Shown piece after piece: positions 4,570-12,100 of a stretch of 22,618 nucleotides of DNA (the stretch's first letter is position 1; each line of letters opens with the position of its first letter). The notes under the pieces were generated by a model. That model did not search any database and was not told where the DNA came from. It saw nothing but the letters and a program-made list of their open reading frames with translations. A program made the translations under genes and the position numbers. This DNA is from a virus: positions 1 through 22,618 of the IMG/VR virus record IMGVR_UViG_3300045944_000421. One strand, given 5' to 3'.

Positions 4570-5702
4570 AACATCCGGATTATCCCGGCGTCTCGTCCTA
4601 CGAGGACCGCCATGGCAAGACCCGCTGGCGCTTCCGCAAGAGCGGCCTGCAGCCGGTGAACCTTCCCGGTGAGCCGCACTCGCCGGACTTCGACGCCGCC
4701 TATGAGAAGGCCATTTATGGCCAGCCGCAGCCGCGCCAGGGACAACTGGTGCGGTTGAACACTGCCGCGCTGCCGGAGTCATTGCGCGCCGCCTATGTAC
4801 TGCTACGGAGGACTGCCGGATGGCAGAAACTGGCCGACACCACCAGAGCCACCAACAGCCGCCACATCGAGAATTTTTTGACCCATGGCGGGCGGCCGAT
4901 CGGCGACCAGCCGGTGGCCGATCTCAGGCGCAAACATATCAAGGCCTATCTTGAAACGATGGCCGAGACGCCGCATGCGGCCAAGGTGGCGTTGAAGGCA
5001 ATCCGCAAACTGACCAATGTCGCGCTCGACGAGGAATGGATCGACACCGATCCGACCTCGACGCTGAAATACAATCCACCGCGCGACGGCTGGCCGGCGT
5101 GGACCGAGGACATGATGGACGCCTTCGAGCGCCGCTGGCCAATCGGCACACCACCGCGCACCGCCTATGCGCTCGGCCTCTGGCTGGGCAACCGGGCCAG
5201 CGACGTCGCCCGGCTGCGCTGGGACCAGCTGAAGGCCAAGACCTTCGTGGTCGATGGCGAGGCGGTCCGGATCGAGGGCTTCGAGTTCGTCCAGCACAAG
5301 GGCCGCAACAATTACGGCCGCGAGATGTTCCTGCCGCTGACGCCGATGCTGGCCAGCGCCCTGGCACCGCTGGACCGCTCGAGCGAACGGGTGCTGGTAT
5401 CGCGGCTCGGCCGCACCTTCAGCGACAATGCGCTGGCCACCGCGATGATCAAGTGGGCGGGACAGGCCGGCGTGCCTTCCGGCTATTCGATGCATGGATT
5501 GCGGAAAGCGCTGGGCGTCAAACTGGCCGAGGCCGACGCCACGACGCGGGAAATCATGGAAGTGCTTGGACACACCAGCATTGAGCACGCCGCGCTCTAC
5601 ACCAAGGACGCCGACAAGATGCGGCTGGCGGTGAAGGGCATGCGCAAGATGGCGGCAATGGAGCAGCTGCTCAGAAAGCCGGACCTGAAGGTGGTGAAAT
5701 AA
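4566..5702 (+). CDS. int: Tyrosine site-specific integrase
   Basis: A 378-residue tyrosine recombinase that inserts and excises the phage genome at att sites. Residues about 1-60 form a basic arm-binding-type N-terminus (YEDRHGKTRWRFRKSG). Residues about 75-170 are the core-binding SAM-like domain. Residues about 180-360 are the catalytic domain with all key residues visible: Arg210 (LGNRASDVARLRW), Lys245 (QHKGRN), His310 and Arg313 (HGLRK), His336 (LGHTS) and the nucleophile Tyr345 (ALYTK). It starts in an ATGA overlap with the immunity gene and ends in a TAATG overlap with the next gene. It lies close to a repeat array that could be its attachment region. Confidence 0.92.
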   Translation: MKHPDYPGVSSYEDRHGKTRWRFRKSGLQPVNLPGEPHSPDFDAAYEKAIYGQPQPRQGQLVRLNTAALPESLRAAYVLLRRTAGWQKLADTTRATNSRHIENFLTHGGRPIGDQPVADLRRKHIKAYLETMAETPHAAKVALKAIRKLTNVALDEEWIDTDPTSTLKYNPPRDGWPAWTEDMMDAFERRWPIGTPPRTAYALGLWLGNRASDVARLRWDQLKAKTFVVDGEAVRIEGFEFVQHKGRNNYGREMFLPLTPMLASALAPLDRSSERVLVSRLGRTFSDNALATAMIKWAGQAGVPSGYSMHGLRKALGVKLAEADATTREIMEVLGHTSIEHAALYTKDADKMRLAVKGMRKMAAMEQLLRKPDLKVVK

Positions 5703-6121
5703 TGGCCCGCTATGCCGCCTTCCGGAAACGCGACCTGCTGGTGGCACTGGCATGCGCCAAGCAGGCCGGCATACCGATCAGCTCAATCAAGTTCACCGAT
5801 GACAAGGGTTTCGAGATCATCGTCGGCGAACCAGAGGTGGCCGAGCCGGCGCCGCCGCCAAGGCGTGTGCCTCTCTTTGATCCAATCTCGACAGAAACAG
5901 TGCACCACCGGCGCCGTCGTGTTATTGCCGAGACGATCACGTTGCTGCAGACCCAGGATCGTCCGGTCGGCGTCGGGACTGTCGTCGACGCCATCGTCAC
6001 CGGGAAACGGACGCTCACGCAAAATGATCGTGAAGCCGTCATGTCAATGGGCGATGGGATCGGGTGGCGTGAATCGCTCGCCCGCCTGGTCGAACGCGTT
6101 CTCGATGAGCAACAGAAATGA
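5702..6121 (+). CDS. Small hypothetical protein coupled to integrase
   Basis: A 139-residue protein that starts in a TAATG overlap with the integrase stop. The first ~45 residues (YAAFRKRDLLVALACAKQAGIPISSIKFTDDKGFEIIVGE) resemble short proteins that I recall beside integrases in rhizobial elements, with a helix and then two short strands. A Pro-rich linker (about 48-58) joins a basic HHRRRR segment and a helical C-terminal part. The basic segment suggests DNA binding. It may assist integrase or direct excision, but this is inferred from position only. Confidence 0.65.
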   Translation: MARYAAFRKRDLLVALACAKQAGIPISSIKFTDDKGFEIIVGEPEVAEPAPPPRRVPLFDPISTETVHHRRRRVIAETITLLQTQDRPVGVGTVVDAIVTGKRTLTQNDREAVMSMGDGIGWRESLARLVERVLDEQQK

Positions 6122-6186
6122 GGCTTGGCGAACCCGATTTGGCGAACCTTGGCGAACCGGCCTCTAACCCATTGAGATCAAAGTGA
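6118..6186 (+). CDS. Possible 22-codon frame over the repeat array
   Basis: An ATG overlapping the previous stop (ATGA, 6118-6121) opens 22 codons, MRLGEPDLANLGEPASNPLRSK. The coding repeat LGEP comes directly from the TTGGCGAACC DNA repeats. The overlap copies the coupling style of the operon, but the frame may be a chance product of the repeats. Low confidence as a gene. Confidence 0.2.
   Translation: MRLGEPDLANLGEPASNPLRSK
6125..6158 (+). repeat. Three direct copies of TTGGCGAACC (candidate integrase arm sites)
   Basis: TTGGCGAACC occurs at 6125-6134, 6139-6148 and 6149-6158. The inverted form GGTT(A)GCCA occurs twice about 100 bp further on. Short direct repeats on either side of a core next to int are the hallmark of arm-type integrase sites at attP. 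Confidence 0.6.
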
Positions 6187-6285
6187 CAAAATATTCCATT
6201 GGTCAACATGGCGTTGCAAGGAAATCAAGATGTTACAAGAGGGTTAGCCAGGCGATGTTCGCACTTTGTTGCAGGGGTTAGCCAA
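6125..6285. other. Candidate phage attachment region (attP)
   Basis: Three TTGGCGAACC repeats (6125-6158) and two inverted near-copies, GGTTAGCCAG (6242-6251) and GGTTAGCCAA (6276-6285), flank an AT-richer stretch of about 80 bp (6160-6240). That stretch holds small dyads such as TTGAGATCAA (6172-6181) that could be the strand-exchange core. The layout arm sites, core, arm sites, placed between int and the end of the late operon, matches attP in lambda-like maps. I could not identify a tRNA-like core, so the exact crossover site is unknown. Confidence 0.45.
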
Positions 6286-6287
6286 GC
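6241..6287. repeat. Two copies of GGGTTAGCCARGC (inverse of the TTGGCGAACC repeats)
   Basis: GGGTTAGCCAGGC at 6241-6253 and GGGTTAGCCAAGC at 6275-6287, each preceded by TGTT(A/G)CA. The reverse complement of TTGGCGAACC is GGTTCGCCAA, which differs from GGTTAGCCAA at one base, so these are inverted relatives of the left repeats. Confidence 0.6.
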
Positions 6288-6300
6288 TATAAAAACGCCG

Positions 6301-6325
6301 TGGCGGGATCCAGCGAGACCCGCCA
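6301..6325 (+). other. Perfect 7-bp hairpin upstream of the terminator
   Basis: TGGCGGG (6301-6307) pairs with CCCGCCA (6319-6325) around an 11-base loop. A TATAAA box lies just upstream at 6289-6294. With the following terminator this could form a short structured RNA of about 80 bases, or simply an extra stabilising stem at the end of the int transcript. Confidence 0.35.
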
Positions 6326-6330
6326 ACTCA

Positions 6331-6376
6331 CCGGCCCGCCAGGGTGAAGCCCCTTTCCCTGGCGGCCGGTTTTTTC
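6331..6376 (+). terminator. Strong intrinsic terminator of the early/int operon
   Basis: CCGGCCCGCCAGGG (6331-6344) pairs with CCCTGGCGGCCGG (6357-6369), giving 13 base pairs with one bulged C and a 12-base loop, followed by seven T residues from 6370. It ends plus-strand transcription just before the convergent late operon, whose last stop codon is at 6379-6381. The minus strand has no U-tract here, so it works mainly in one direction. Confidence 0.85.
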
Positions 6377-6378
6377 TT

Positions 6379-6576
6379 TTAGCGTGGGATCTGCATCCCG
6401 ATGTCGACGCCGGTCAGGGCCAAGAGATCCAGGACGATAATGAGGATGCCGATGACCATTGAGACGATCTTCGCGATTTTATTCAACGGCTCCGGGAATG
6501 GGACGTAGTCCGCCGCCCAGAAGATCAGGCCGACGATCAGGCCGATAATGAGGATATGGATGAGGATAGTCACCAT
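6379..6576 (-). CDS. Small two-span membrane protein, holin-like
   Basis: A 65-residue inner-membrane protein with two hydrophobic segments (about residues 3-21 and 36-57) joined by a short loop, ADYVPFPEPLNKIAK. The motif pattern (PFPEP, then I-hydrophobic, ending LLALTGVDI) is common in small phage membrane proteins (Thivi_2564-like) found near lysis genes. A good ribosome binding site (AAGGAAG) precedes its ATG. It is the last gene of the late operon and follows a lipoprotein-like gene. A holin is the leading guess from size, topology and position, but no endolysin is visible nearby. Confidence 0.65.
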   Translation of the reverse strand: MVTILIHILIIGLIVGLIFWAADYVPFPEPLNKIAKIVSMVIGILIIVLDLLALTGVDIGMQIPR

Positions 6577-6588
6577 GGCTACTTCCTT

Positions 6589-7101
6589 TCATTTCTTGTC
6601 GTGACCCTTGCCCTTGCCGGGATTGTCGCTGTCGGAATGGCCGGGATCGTTTCCATGACCACGGTTGTGGTCGCCCGATCCACCAGGATTTCCGCCGCCA
6701 CCAGAGCCGCCTCCGCCTCCGCTGCCACCGCCTGGCGGAGTTCCGCCGCCGCCAGCGCCGCCACCATCATCAGGGCCGCCCCCGCCAGGACCAGCGCCGC
6801 CACCGCTACCGGCACCGGCTCCCGCACCACCATCAGCGCCAGCAGTGCCACCACCGCCACTGCTGCGGCCACCAGCAGCGTTGTTGCCGGTTCGAGCACC
6901 ATTACCGCCCTCGCGGGGAGATCGCGCTGGACGGGCCTCGCTGCGGCGTTCTGCGGGCCGGCTGCCGTAGTCGAGATTGCAGGTGTTCGGATACCAGCGC
7001 TCGAGCAGCCGGCACTGCTCGCGGGTCAGCCGCACCGTCTGCATCGAGCAGGTGGCGAGCAGCAGCGTCGGAAATATAAAAACATATCGTCGCAGCCTCA
7101 C
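6589..7101 (-). CDS. Glycine-rich lipoprotein-like protein
   Basis: A 170-residue protein. It starts RLRRYVFIFPTLLLATC, a short basic hydrophobic signal ending in a lipobox-like LATC with Cys18; Thr at the -1 position is unusual. Residues 19-60 are ordinary and contain Cys30 and Cys41. Residues about 75-150 are an extremely Gly-rich, flexible tract, and the end is Asp/His/Lys-rich (HNRGHGNDPGH...GKGKGHDKK). It starts with GTG in a GTGA overlap with the upstream gene. It may be an outer-membrane lipoprotein, possibly a spanin partner, or a secreted adhesin-like peptide. The function is not recognised. Confidence 0.55.
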   Translation of the reverse strand: MRLRRYVFIFPTLLLATCSMQTVRLTREQCRLLERWYPNTCNLDYGSRPAERRSEARPARSPREGGNGARTGNNAAGGRSSGGGGTAGADGGAGAGAGSGGGAGPGGGGPDDGGGAGGGGTPPGGGSGGGGGSGGGGNPGGSGDHNRGHGNDPGHSDSDNPGKGKGHDKK

Positions 7102-7556
7102 CGCTCACCCTTTTCTCCCTCGCGTCCCTGGATGTCCTCGACCTGCCAAATTACATCCGGCGGTGGCCCCAATCCATGCAGCGCATCGATCATCGTCTGC
7201 AGGATGACGCACAGCGTCTGCTGTTCTTCCTCAGTCGGCAGCCGGCTCATGATGGCGCCGATCGTGTACCGGGTCTGGCCCTCGAAAGCGATGCCGGTGG
7301 TGACGGCATAACTAAAATCCTCGCCCCGCTCCCTGGCCCTGACAATGCGGCAGGCGGTGCTGGTCGGCTCGACGGCGTAGGCGCTAAGGAAACGATCCAG
7401 AAGGGCGGGATCGGTGACCAGGCGATAGACCACGTAAGCCGGCACCAGGCCACAGAGCAGGAGAAGGATAGCCAGGGCATTTTTGGGCGTCAGTCGTTCG
7501 AGGAAACTGAGGCCGGCGGTGACAGTCGTCGGCGGCGGTGGAGGCGTTACAGCCAC
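7098..7556 (-). CDS. Membrane-anchored hypothetical protein
   Basis: A 152-residue protein. A Pro-rich N-terminus (AVTPPPPPTTVT) is followed by one membrane segment at about residues 27-47 (NALAILLLLCGLVPAYVVYRLV) and a soluble C-terminal domain of about 100 residues with Cys69 and Cys115. GTG start, overlapping the upstream gene by 10 bases; its stop overlaps the lipoprotein-like gene as GTGA. A single-span protein overlapping a lipoprotein gene is the arrangement of two-component spanins (Rz/Rz1), but coiled-coil character is weak here. Otherwise unknown. Confidence 0.55.
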   Translation of the reverse strand: MAVTPPPPPTTVTAGLSFLERLTPKNALAILLLLCGLVPAYVVYRLVTDPALLDRFLSAYAVEPTSTACRIVRARERGEDFSYAVTTGIAFEGQTRYTIGAIMSRLPTEEEQQTLCVILQTMIDALHGLGPPPDVIWQVEDIQGREGEKGER

Positions 7557-8194
7557 GCCGCGACCGCAAGCGCCTCGTCGCTGGCAGCACTGCTAACCGA
7601 GACCGCAACATTGCTTCCCGCCGTGGTGTTGGATGAACTGGCATGGCTACGGCCGCCCGTTGTCACATTGACTGTCGCAAGACCTGTCCAGGTGACCACG
7701 GCGCCGCCGTTGTTGGTGGTCACGCCGACCACGGCACCGAGCGACGGAAAATCGATGGTGGTGGCAGCCTCGTTGCCAAGCGCGCTTGCCGTGTCGGATG
7801 GCGTGGCGGAGCTGTAGCCTTCGAGCGTATAGACAGCCGCATTATGAGAGCTGGGCAGGCCGTTGAGCGTGACGCTGATGGTGATCAGGCCGCCGGTCGT
7901 TATCGCGCGATAAAGGATGCCCGCTCCTGCTCCCGACGTGCCGTTGGGCACTGTCTGGACGGCGATGGTGGCGGCGCTGCCGTCGATCGCCCCCGAACTG
8001 ATCTGACGAGATGTCGCCGTGCTGCGGGTATGTCCATCGGTGACGATGACCAGGCGCGTCCCGCTCGCCGCCCCGATGTCGATGCTGCTGGTGCTGATGG
8101 TGGTTGCCGTCGAGCTGCCGAAGACGCCCCGATAGACAAGCGTCGGCCCCACGGCAGCCGTAGCGAAGCGATAGGGATCGATCAGAAAACTCAT
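7547..8194 (-). CDS. Probable virion tail-associated protein
   Basis: A 215-residue protein that begins MSFLIDPYRFA, a start often seen in phage tail appendage proteins. The rest is rich in Thr, Ser, Ala and Val with alternating hydrophobic residues, as in an all-beta, lectin-like or jelly-roll domain (for example GTRLVIVTDGHTRSTATS and NAAVYTLEGYSSATPS). It begins in an ATGA overlap with the fibre gene upstream, so the two are made together. It could be a host-range accessory to the fibre. No catalytic motif is seen. Confidence 0.6.
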   Translation of the reverse strand: MSFLIDPYRFATAAVGPTLVYRGVFGSSTATTISTSSIDIGAASGTRLVIVTDGHTRSTATSRQISSGAIDGSAATIAVQTVPNGTSGAGAGILYRAITTGGLITISVTLNGLPSSHNAAVYTLEGYSSATPSDTASALGNEAATTIDFPSLGAVVGVTTNNGGAVVTWTGLATVNVTTGGRSHASSSNTTAGSNVAVSVSSAASDEALAVAAWL

Positions 8195-9102
8195 GTGCGG
8201 GTGCCGATCAATGTTACTTTCAAGCCTTTGGCGGTGCCGTCACCGATCTGGTCGATGTCGATCGTCATCTCGGCGTCGTCGGCTAGCGCGCTGTCGGAGA
8301 TGACGGCTGCTGTGGCGGCCGTGGTCGAGGTCTTTTCGGTGTTGTCGATGGTGAGCTTGGTCGACAGCACCGAAGTGCCTCCTTCGTTGATGTCGACGGT
8401 GAAGATCGAGCCGGAGGTCTGCGCGGTCACCAGCGAGGCGCGCACCGCCGTCAGCGTCACTGCATCCGGCATCCTAAACGTGATCTTGGCGGTGCCGGTG
8501 GCGAGCGCCGTCACCTCGTCGGAACAGGCGACGATCAGATCGAACGGCTGCGCGGCGGCGACAGCATTGAACGTCACCACGCCCGCCGTCGACCAGTCGG
8601 CGGTGATGGTGGCGCTGTCGGTGACCACCCGCTCAGCGCTCAGCGCGCCATCGGCGGTCTTGACCAGGTAATCGGCGCTGCTTGGCGCACCACCGCCACC
8701 GCCACCACCGCCGCCCGCTGCGCGCACGTTGACGCCGTCGGAAACCAGCGTGCCGAGACTGCCGTCGGCAATCGTCGGCGGCGTTTCCGACTGGCCGGAG
8801 ATCCCAACCGAGATATCCTCGCCGCAATTGTTGAGGATGCTGAACAGGCCGCGCTCCTCGGCCGGAACGTCGATGGTCACCGCGCCGCCCGGCGCCGGCG
8901 ACCCGACGGTGGCCTCGAAATAGCTGCCCTCCCAGAACACCGCCGAGGTCATCGTCATAGTGGTACTGTTCACCGGGTAAGTCACGAAGCCGAAGGCCGC
9001 CGATTCGACGCGGTCGAACCGGTTGTTGATGGCGGTAATGCCGGTGGTCACCTGGCCCTGCGCCACCGGCACCGCCTGCGGGATTTTCTGCTCGATGGTC
9101 AT
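8191..9102 (-). CDS. Tail fibre / receptor-binding type protein
   Basis: A 303-residue protein in three parts. The N-terminal ~125 residues are a beta-rich attachment domain (FWEGSYFEATVGSPAPGGAVTIDVP). Residues 130-138 are nine glycines. Then SADYLVKTADGALSAERVVT, a motif typical of fibre shafts, leads into a C-terminal beta domain (KITFRMPDAVTLTAVRASL..., FTVDINEGGTSVLSTKLTID...) that I recognise from many phage tail fibres. It likely binds the host surface. It lies just after the tail-tip gene (7-base gap) and overlaps the next gene (ATGA). Confidence 0.75.
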   Translation of the reverse strand: MTIEQKIPQAVPVAQGQVTTGITAINNRFDRVESAAFGFVTYPVNSTTMTMTSAVFWEGSYFEATVGSPAPGGAVTIDVPAEERGLFSILNNCGEDISVGISGQSETPPTIADGSLGTLVSDGVNVRAAGGGGGGGGGAPSSADYLVKTADGALSAERVVTDSATITADWSTAGVVTFNAVAAAQPFDLIVACSDEVTALATGTAKITFRMPDAVTLTAVRASLVTAQTSGSIFTVDINEGGTSVLSTKLTIDNTEKTSTTAATAAVISDSALADDAEMTIDIDQIGDGTAKGLKVTLIGTRT

Positions 9103-9109
9103 GGTTGCC

Positions 9110-12100
9110 TCATAGGGTGACTGTCTCTTCGGCGCGATGGCCGCGGCCGACCACCGCCGACATCTGGTAAACGCGGAAGCTCAGCGAGGCCGGCATCGAC
9201 CCAAAATCCGCCGCGATATCGGCCGCCAGATAGGTCGCGCTGTTGGTGGCGGCAGTGATCGTTTGCACGACCGTCGCGCCGTCCATGACGTCGACCTCGA
9301 AGGCCAGCGTCGCCTCGCCGCTCGACGGCGCCACGTCGAACATCTCCCAGGCGTCGAGCCGTGACCGGTAATCCCAGCTGAGCGCAATGTCGGATCCGGC
9401 GATCGCCGCAGCGAGGTTGACCGGCGCATAGGGTGTCTCGGCGGCGCCGGCGATGGTGTGCGGCAGCACGGTGAGGCCGGCCGGATTCTGCCGGCTGCCG
9501 GCCGCCTTGTAGTAGAACGTGTCGTCGAGGTCGGTGACCGGATGCGCCACCCGGCGCAGCCATTCCAGGTTGAGCAGCACGAACAGGTCGCCGGCCGCGT
9601 GATCATCGGCATAGACTTCGGTGCCGCGATAGCCGCGATGCGCGAAACCGGACAGGGTGAACGAGCCGTCGCCATTGTCCTCGACCGTCGTGAAGCCGAG
9701 CAGCTCCCAGCGGCCTTCCTGGCCGATGGCGCACATGTTGGCGCCTTCCATGACTTCGCTTTCCGGCCGCTCGACCAGCAGGTCGGAATCGCCGGAGGTA
9801 ACGTTGATGGTCACCGAGTTGACGAAGTCGCCGGCAAAGTCAGACGGCGGCGCCACCAGTACGTCGACGCAGGAACCGATCACCCCGCCATGCGGCGCCT
9901 GGTCGAATTTCGCCGCCAGCTCGGTCGGCGCCGGCCCCGAATAAAGAATGCCGCCGGCCCAGTTCTCCGCTCCCTTCGACGCCAGCATGCCGTATTGCAC
10001 CAGGCCGCCGCCGAGGTCGTCGGCATAGTTGTAGAGCGGAATGTCGAGATGGACATATTGGGTGGCGAGCGAGAACTGCGTCAGCACGCCGACATTGTTG
10101 GTGACCGCAGTGATCTCCGCCGCCACCTCGGTCTGGAAATCGATGGCGCCGATCTCCGCCGACATGTTGCGCAGCTCCAGCGCCACGCTGTTCACTTTGG
10201 CGATGAAGTTCAGCGCGCCGGAGGGAATCGACACGATGTCGCCGGGCAGCAGGATGAGATGCTCGGGAGCCGCCGTGCAATTGTGGTCACGCCGGTCCTG
10301 CTGCGCCTCGAAGAACTTTTCGGTGACCAGCTGCTGCGCGGAAGCGTCGGTCATCACCACCGGCGTCGAAAACCGCTCGATCATGATCGACGGCAGCACG
10401 CCGGTCGGCATGGTGAACGAGGCCGGGCGCACCTGGTAGCGCGCGTCCTTGGACACATATTCGAACTCGATGTGAGCCGGCGTTCGCAGGCTGGCCTCGT
10501 CGCGCGACTGCACCGCGCCGTCCGGCCGCTCGACCAGGTCTTCGGCGGCAAACGTCGTGTCGATGGTCACCACATCGTCGCGGCCGGGTTTCTTGAAGAC
10601 GAAGCCGCTGCCGGTATCGCAGAAGGAAAAATCATAGACATCGGCGAGCGAGCGCACCGCCGCCTGGATGTTGGTGTCGCTCTTGATGACGTAGCCGTAG
10701 CTGGACAGGCCGGAAAAGCCGCTGAACGACAGGTCGCTGGCCTCGAAGCCAGACAGCGCCATCGTGTCCGTGACGATGTCCTCGAGGTCGATGAGGCCCG
10801 GCAGCTGGTTGGGCAACGCGTGCTCGACCCAGTGGTCGTCGTAGATGCTCTCGTACCAGACCAGCCTGTTCTGGTCGAAGATGCCGGTGGTGAAACTCAG
10901 ATTGTCGACGGAGTCCTTCTCGGCGTAAAGGGCCAGCGCCTGTTCCTCGATGCTGAACAGCCAGACGCTGCCGTCGGCGTCGATGCTGCCCTTCTGCATG
11001 AAGACGAAACCGGGCCGCGGCCAGTAGCGCTCGGTGCCGGTCGAGAACAGGCCGGTGACGATGAAATAGCTGACGGCGCCGAGCGAGAATGTTTCGGCCA
11101 CCTCGCCGGTATCGGGATTGATGCAGCGGACATGAAAGGTGCCGGACTCTTCCTCGATGGCGACCAGGTAGCCGCTTTGCTCATCGTACTGGATGCCGGT
11201 CAGCGCATTCGGGGATGGCGCATTGTAGACGACCGTGTTGGTCCACGCCGTGCCATCGAAGACGGTCTCGGTGACAAAGTGATCAGGCGAAGCGCCGAGG
11301 ACAAAGAAGGAAACGCTGCTGCCGGTGGTGCGGCCGCGCGCGACATTGCCGGCCACCAGGGTCGCGTCGATGGTGACGTCGAGGCTGCTGAGCGCCAGAT
11401 CGACCACGGCATGGGCGGTGGTGTCGGTGCTCGGCGCCAGGTCGTGGCCGATGAACACGTATTGGTCGCCGAACGGCATGCCCATTTTCCAGTTGAGAGC
11501 CTCCGGCGATTCCTCATACTCGGCGACGACGGCGCCGGTGGTGGCGTTGTAGACGCGGGTGAGTTTCGGATTGCCGAACTTCGCCAGCCTGACCAGCACA
11601 TGGCCCGAGCCGCGAATGGCCATGATCCATTGGGACTGCGTCGCATAGGCCGACGAGTCGGCCAGCGCCACGCGGTACGATTCGAACCGGGTATTGAGAT
11701 CGAAAACCACCAGCCAGATCGCCGAGACGCCGGGCAGCTCCGTCTGGCTGAGCAGTTGGTAGAGGACGCTGTCGACCGGATCATAGGCCGCCATGACGCC
11801 GGCCGAATCACCCCCGAACGGTCCTGGCGGCGGGGCGCCAGTCCATTCGAGTTCGCGGTCCTCGGGCTGGTCGGTCGCCGCGTTGGAGATCACCGCGCTG
11901 ACGCTCGGCGCGCTCGACGACTCGTAGCCTTCCAGGAACACCATGACGAAATTCTGGTAGGCGCCGGCCTCGTCGCCGATCAGCTCGGTGAGCAGCGGAT
12001 CGACGCGATCCTGGCGGCCGCCGTAGAACCGGAACTGCAGTCCGGCGCCGATGCCGTTCTCGGTGTCGAAGACGATCTCGCCGCCGACCTGCAGCTGGAT

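Noticed and set aside
4803-5753. 316-codon minus-strand frame opposite integrase
   Set aside because: The plus frame encodes all tyrosine recombinase catalytic residues; the minus frame has no recognisable domain.
6556-7311. Plus-strand frames rich in Pro, Ala or Thr at 6556-7311
   Set aside because: They are complements of the Gly-rich tract of the lipoprotein-like gene and have no ribosome binding site or domain.
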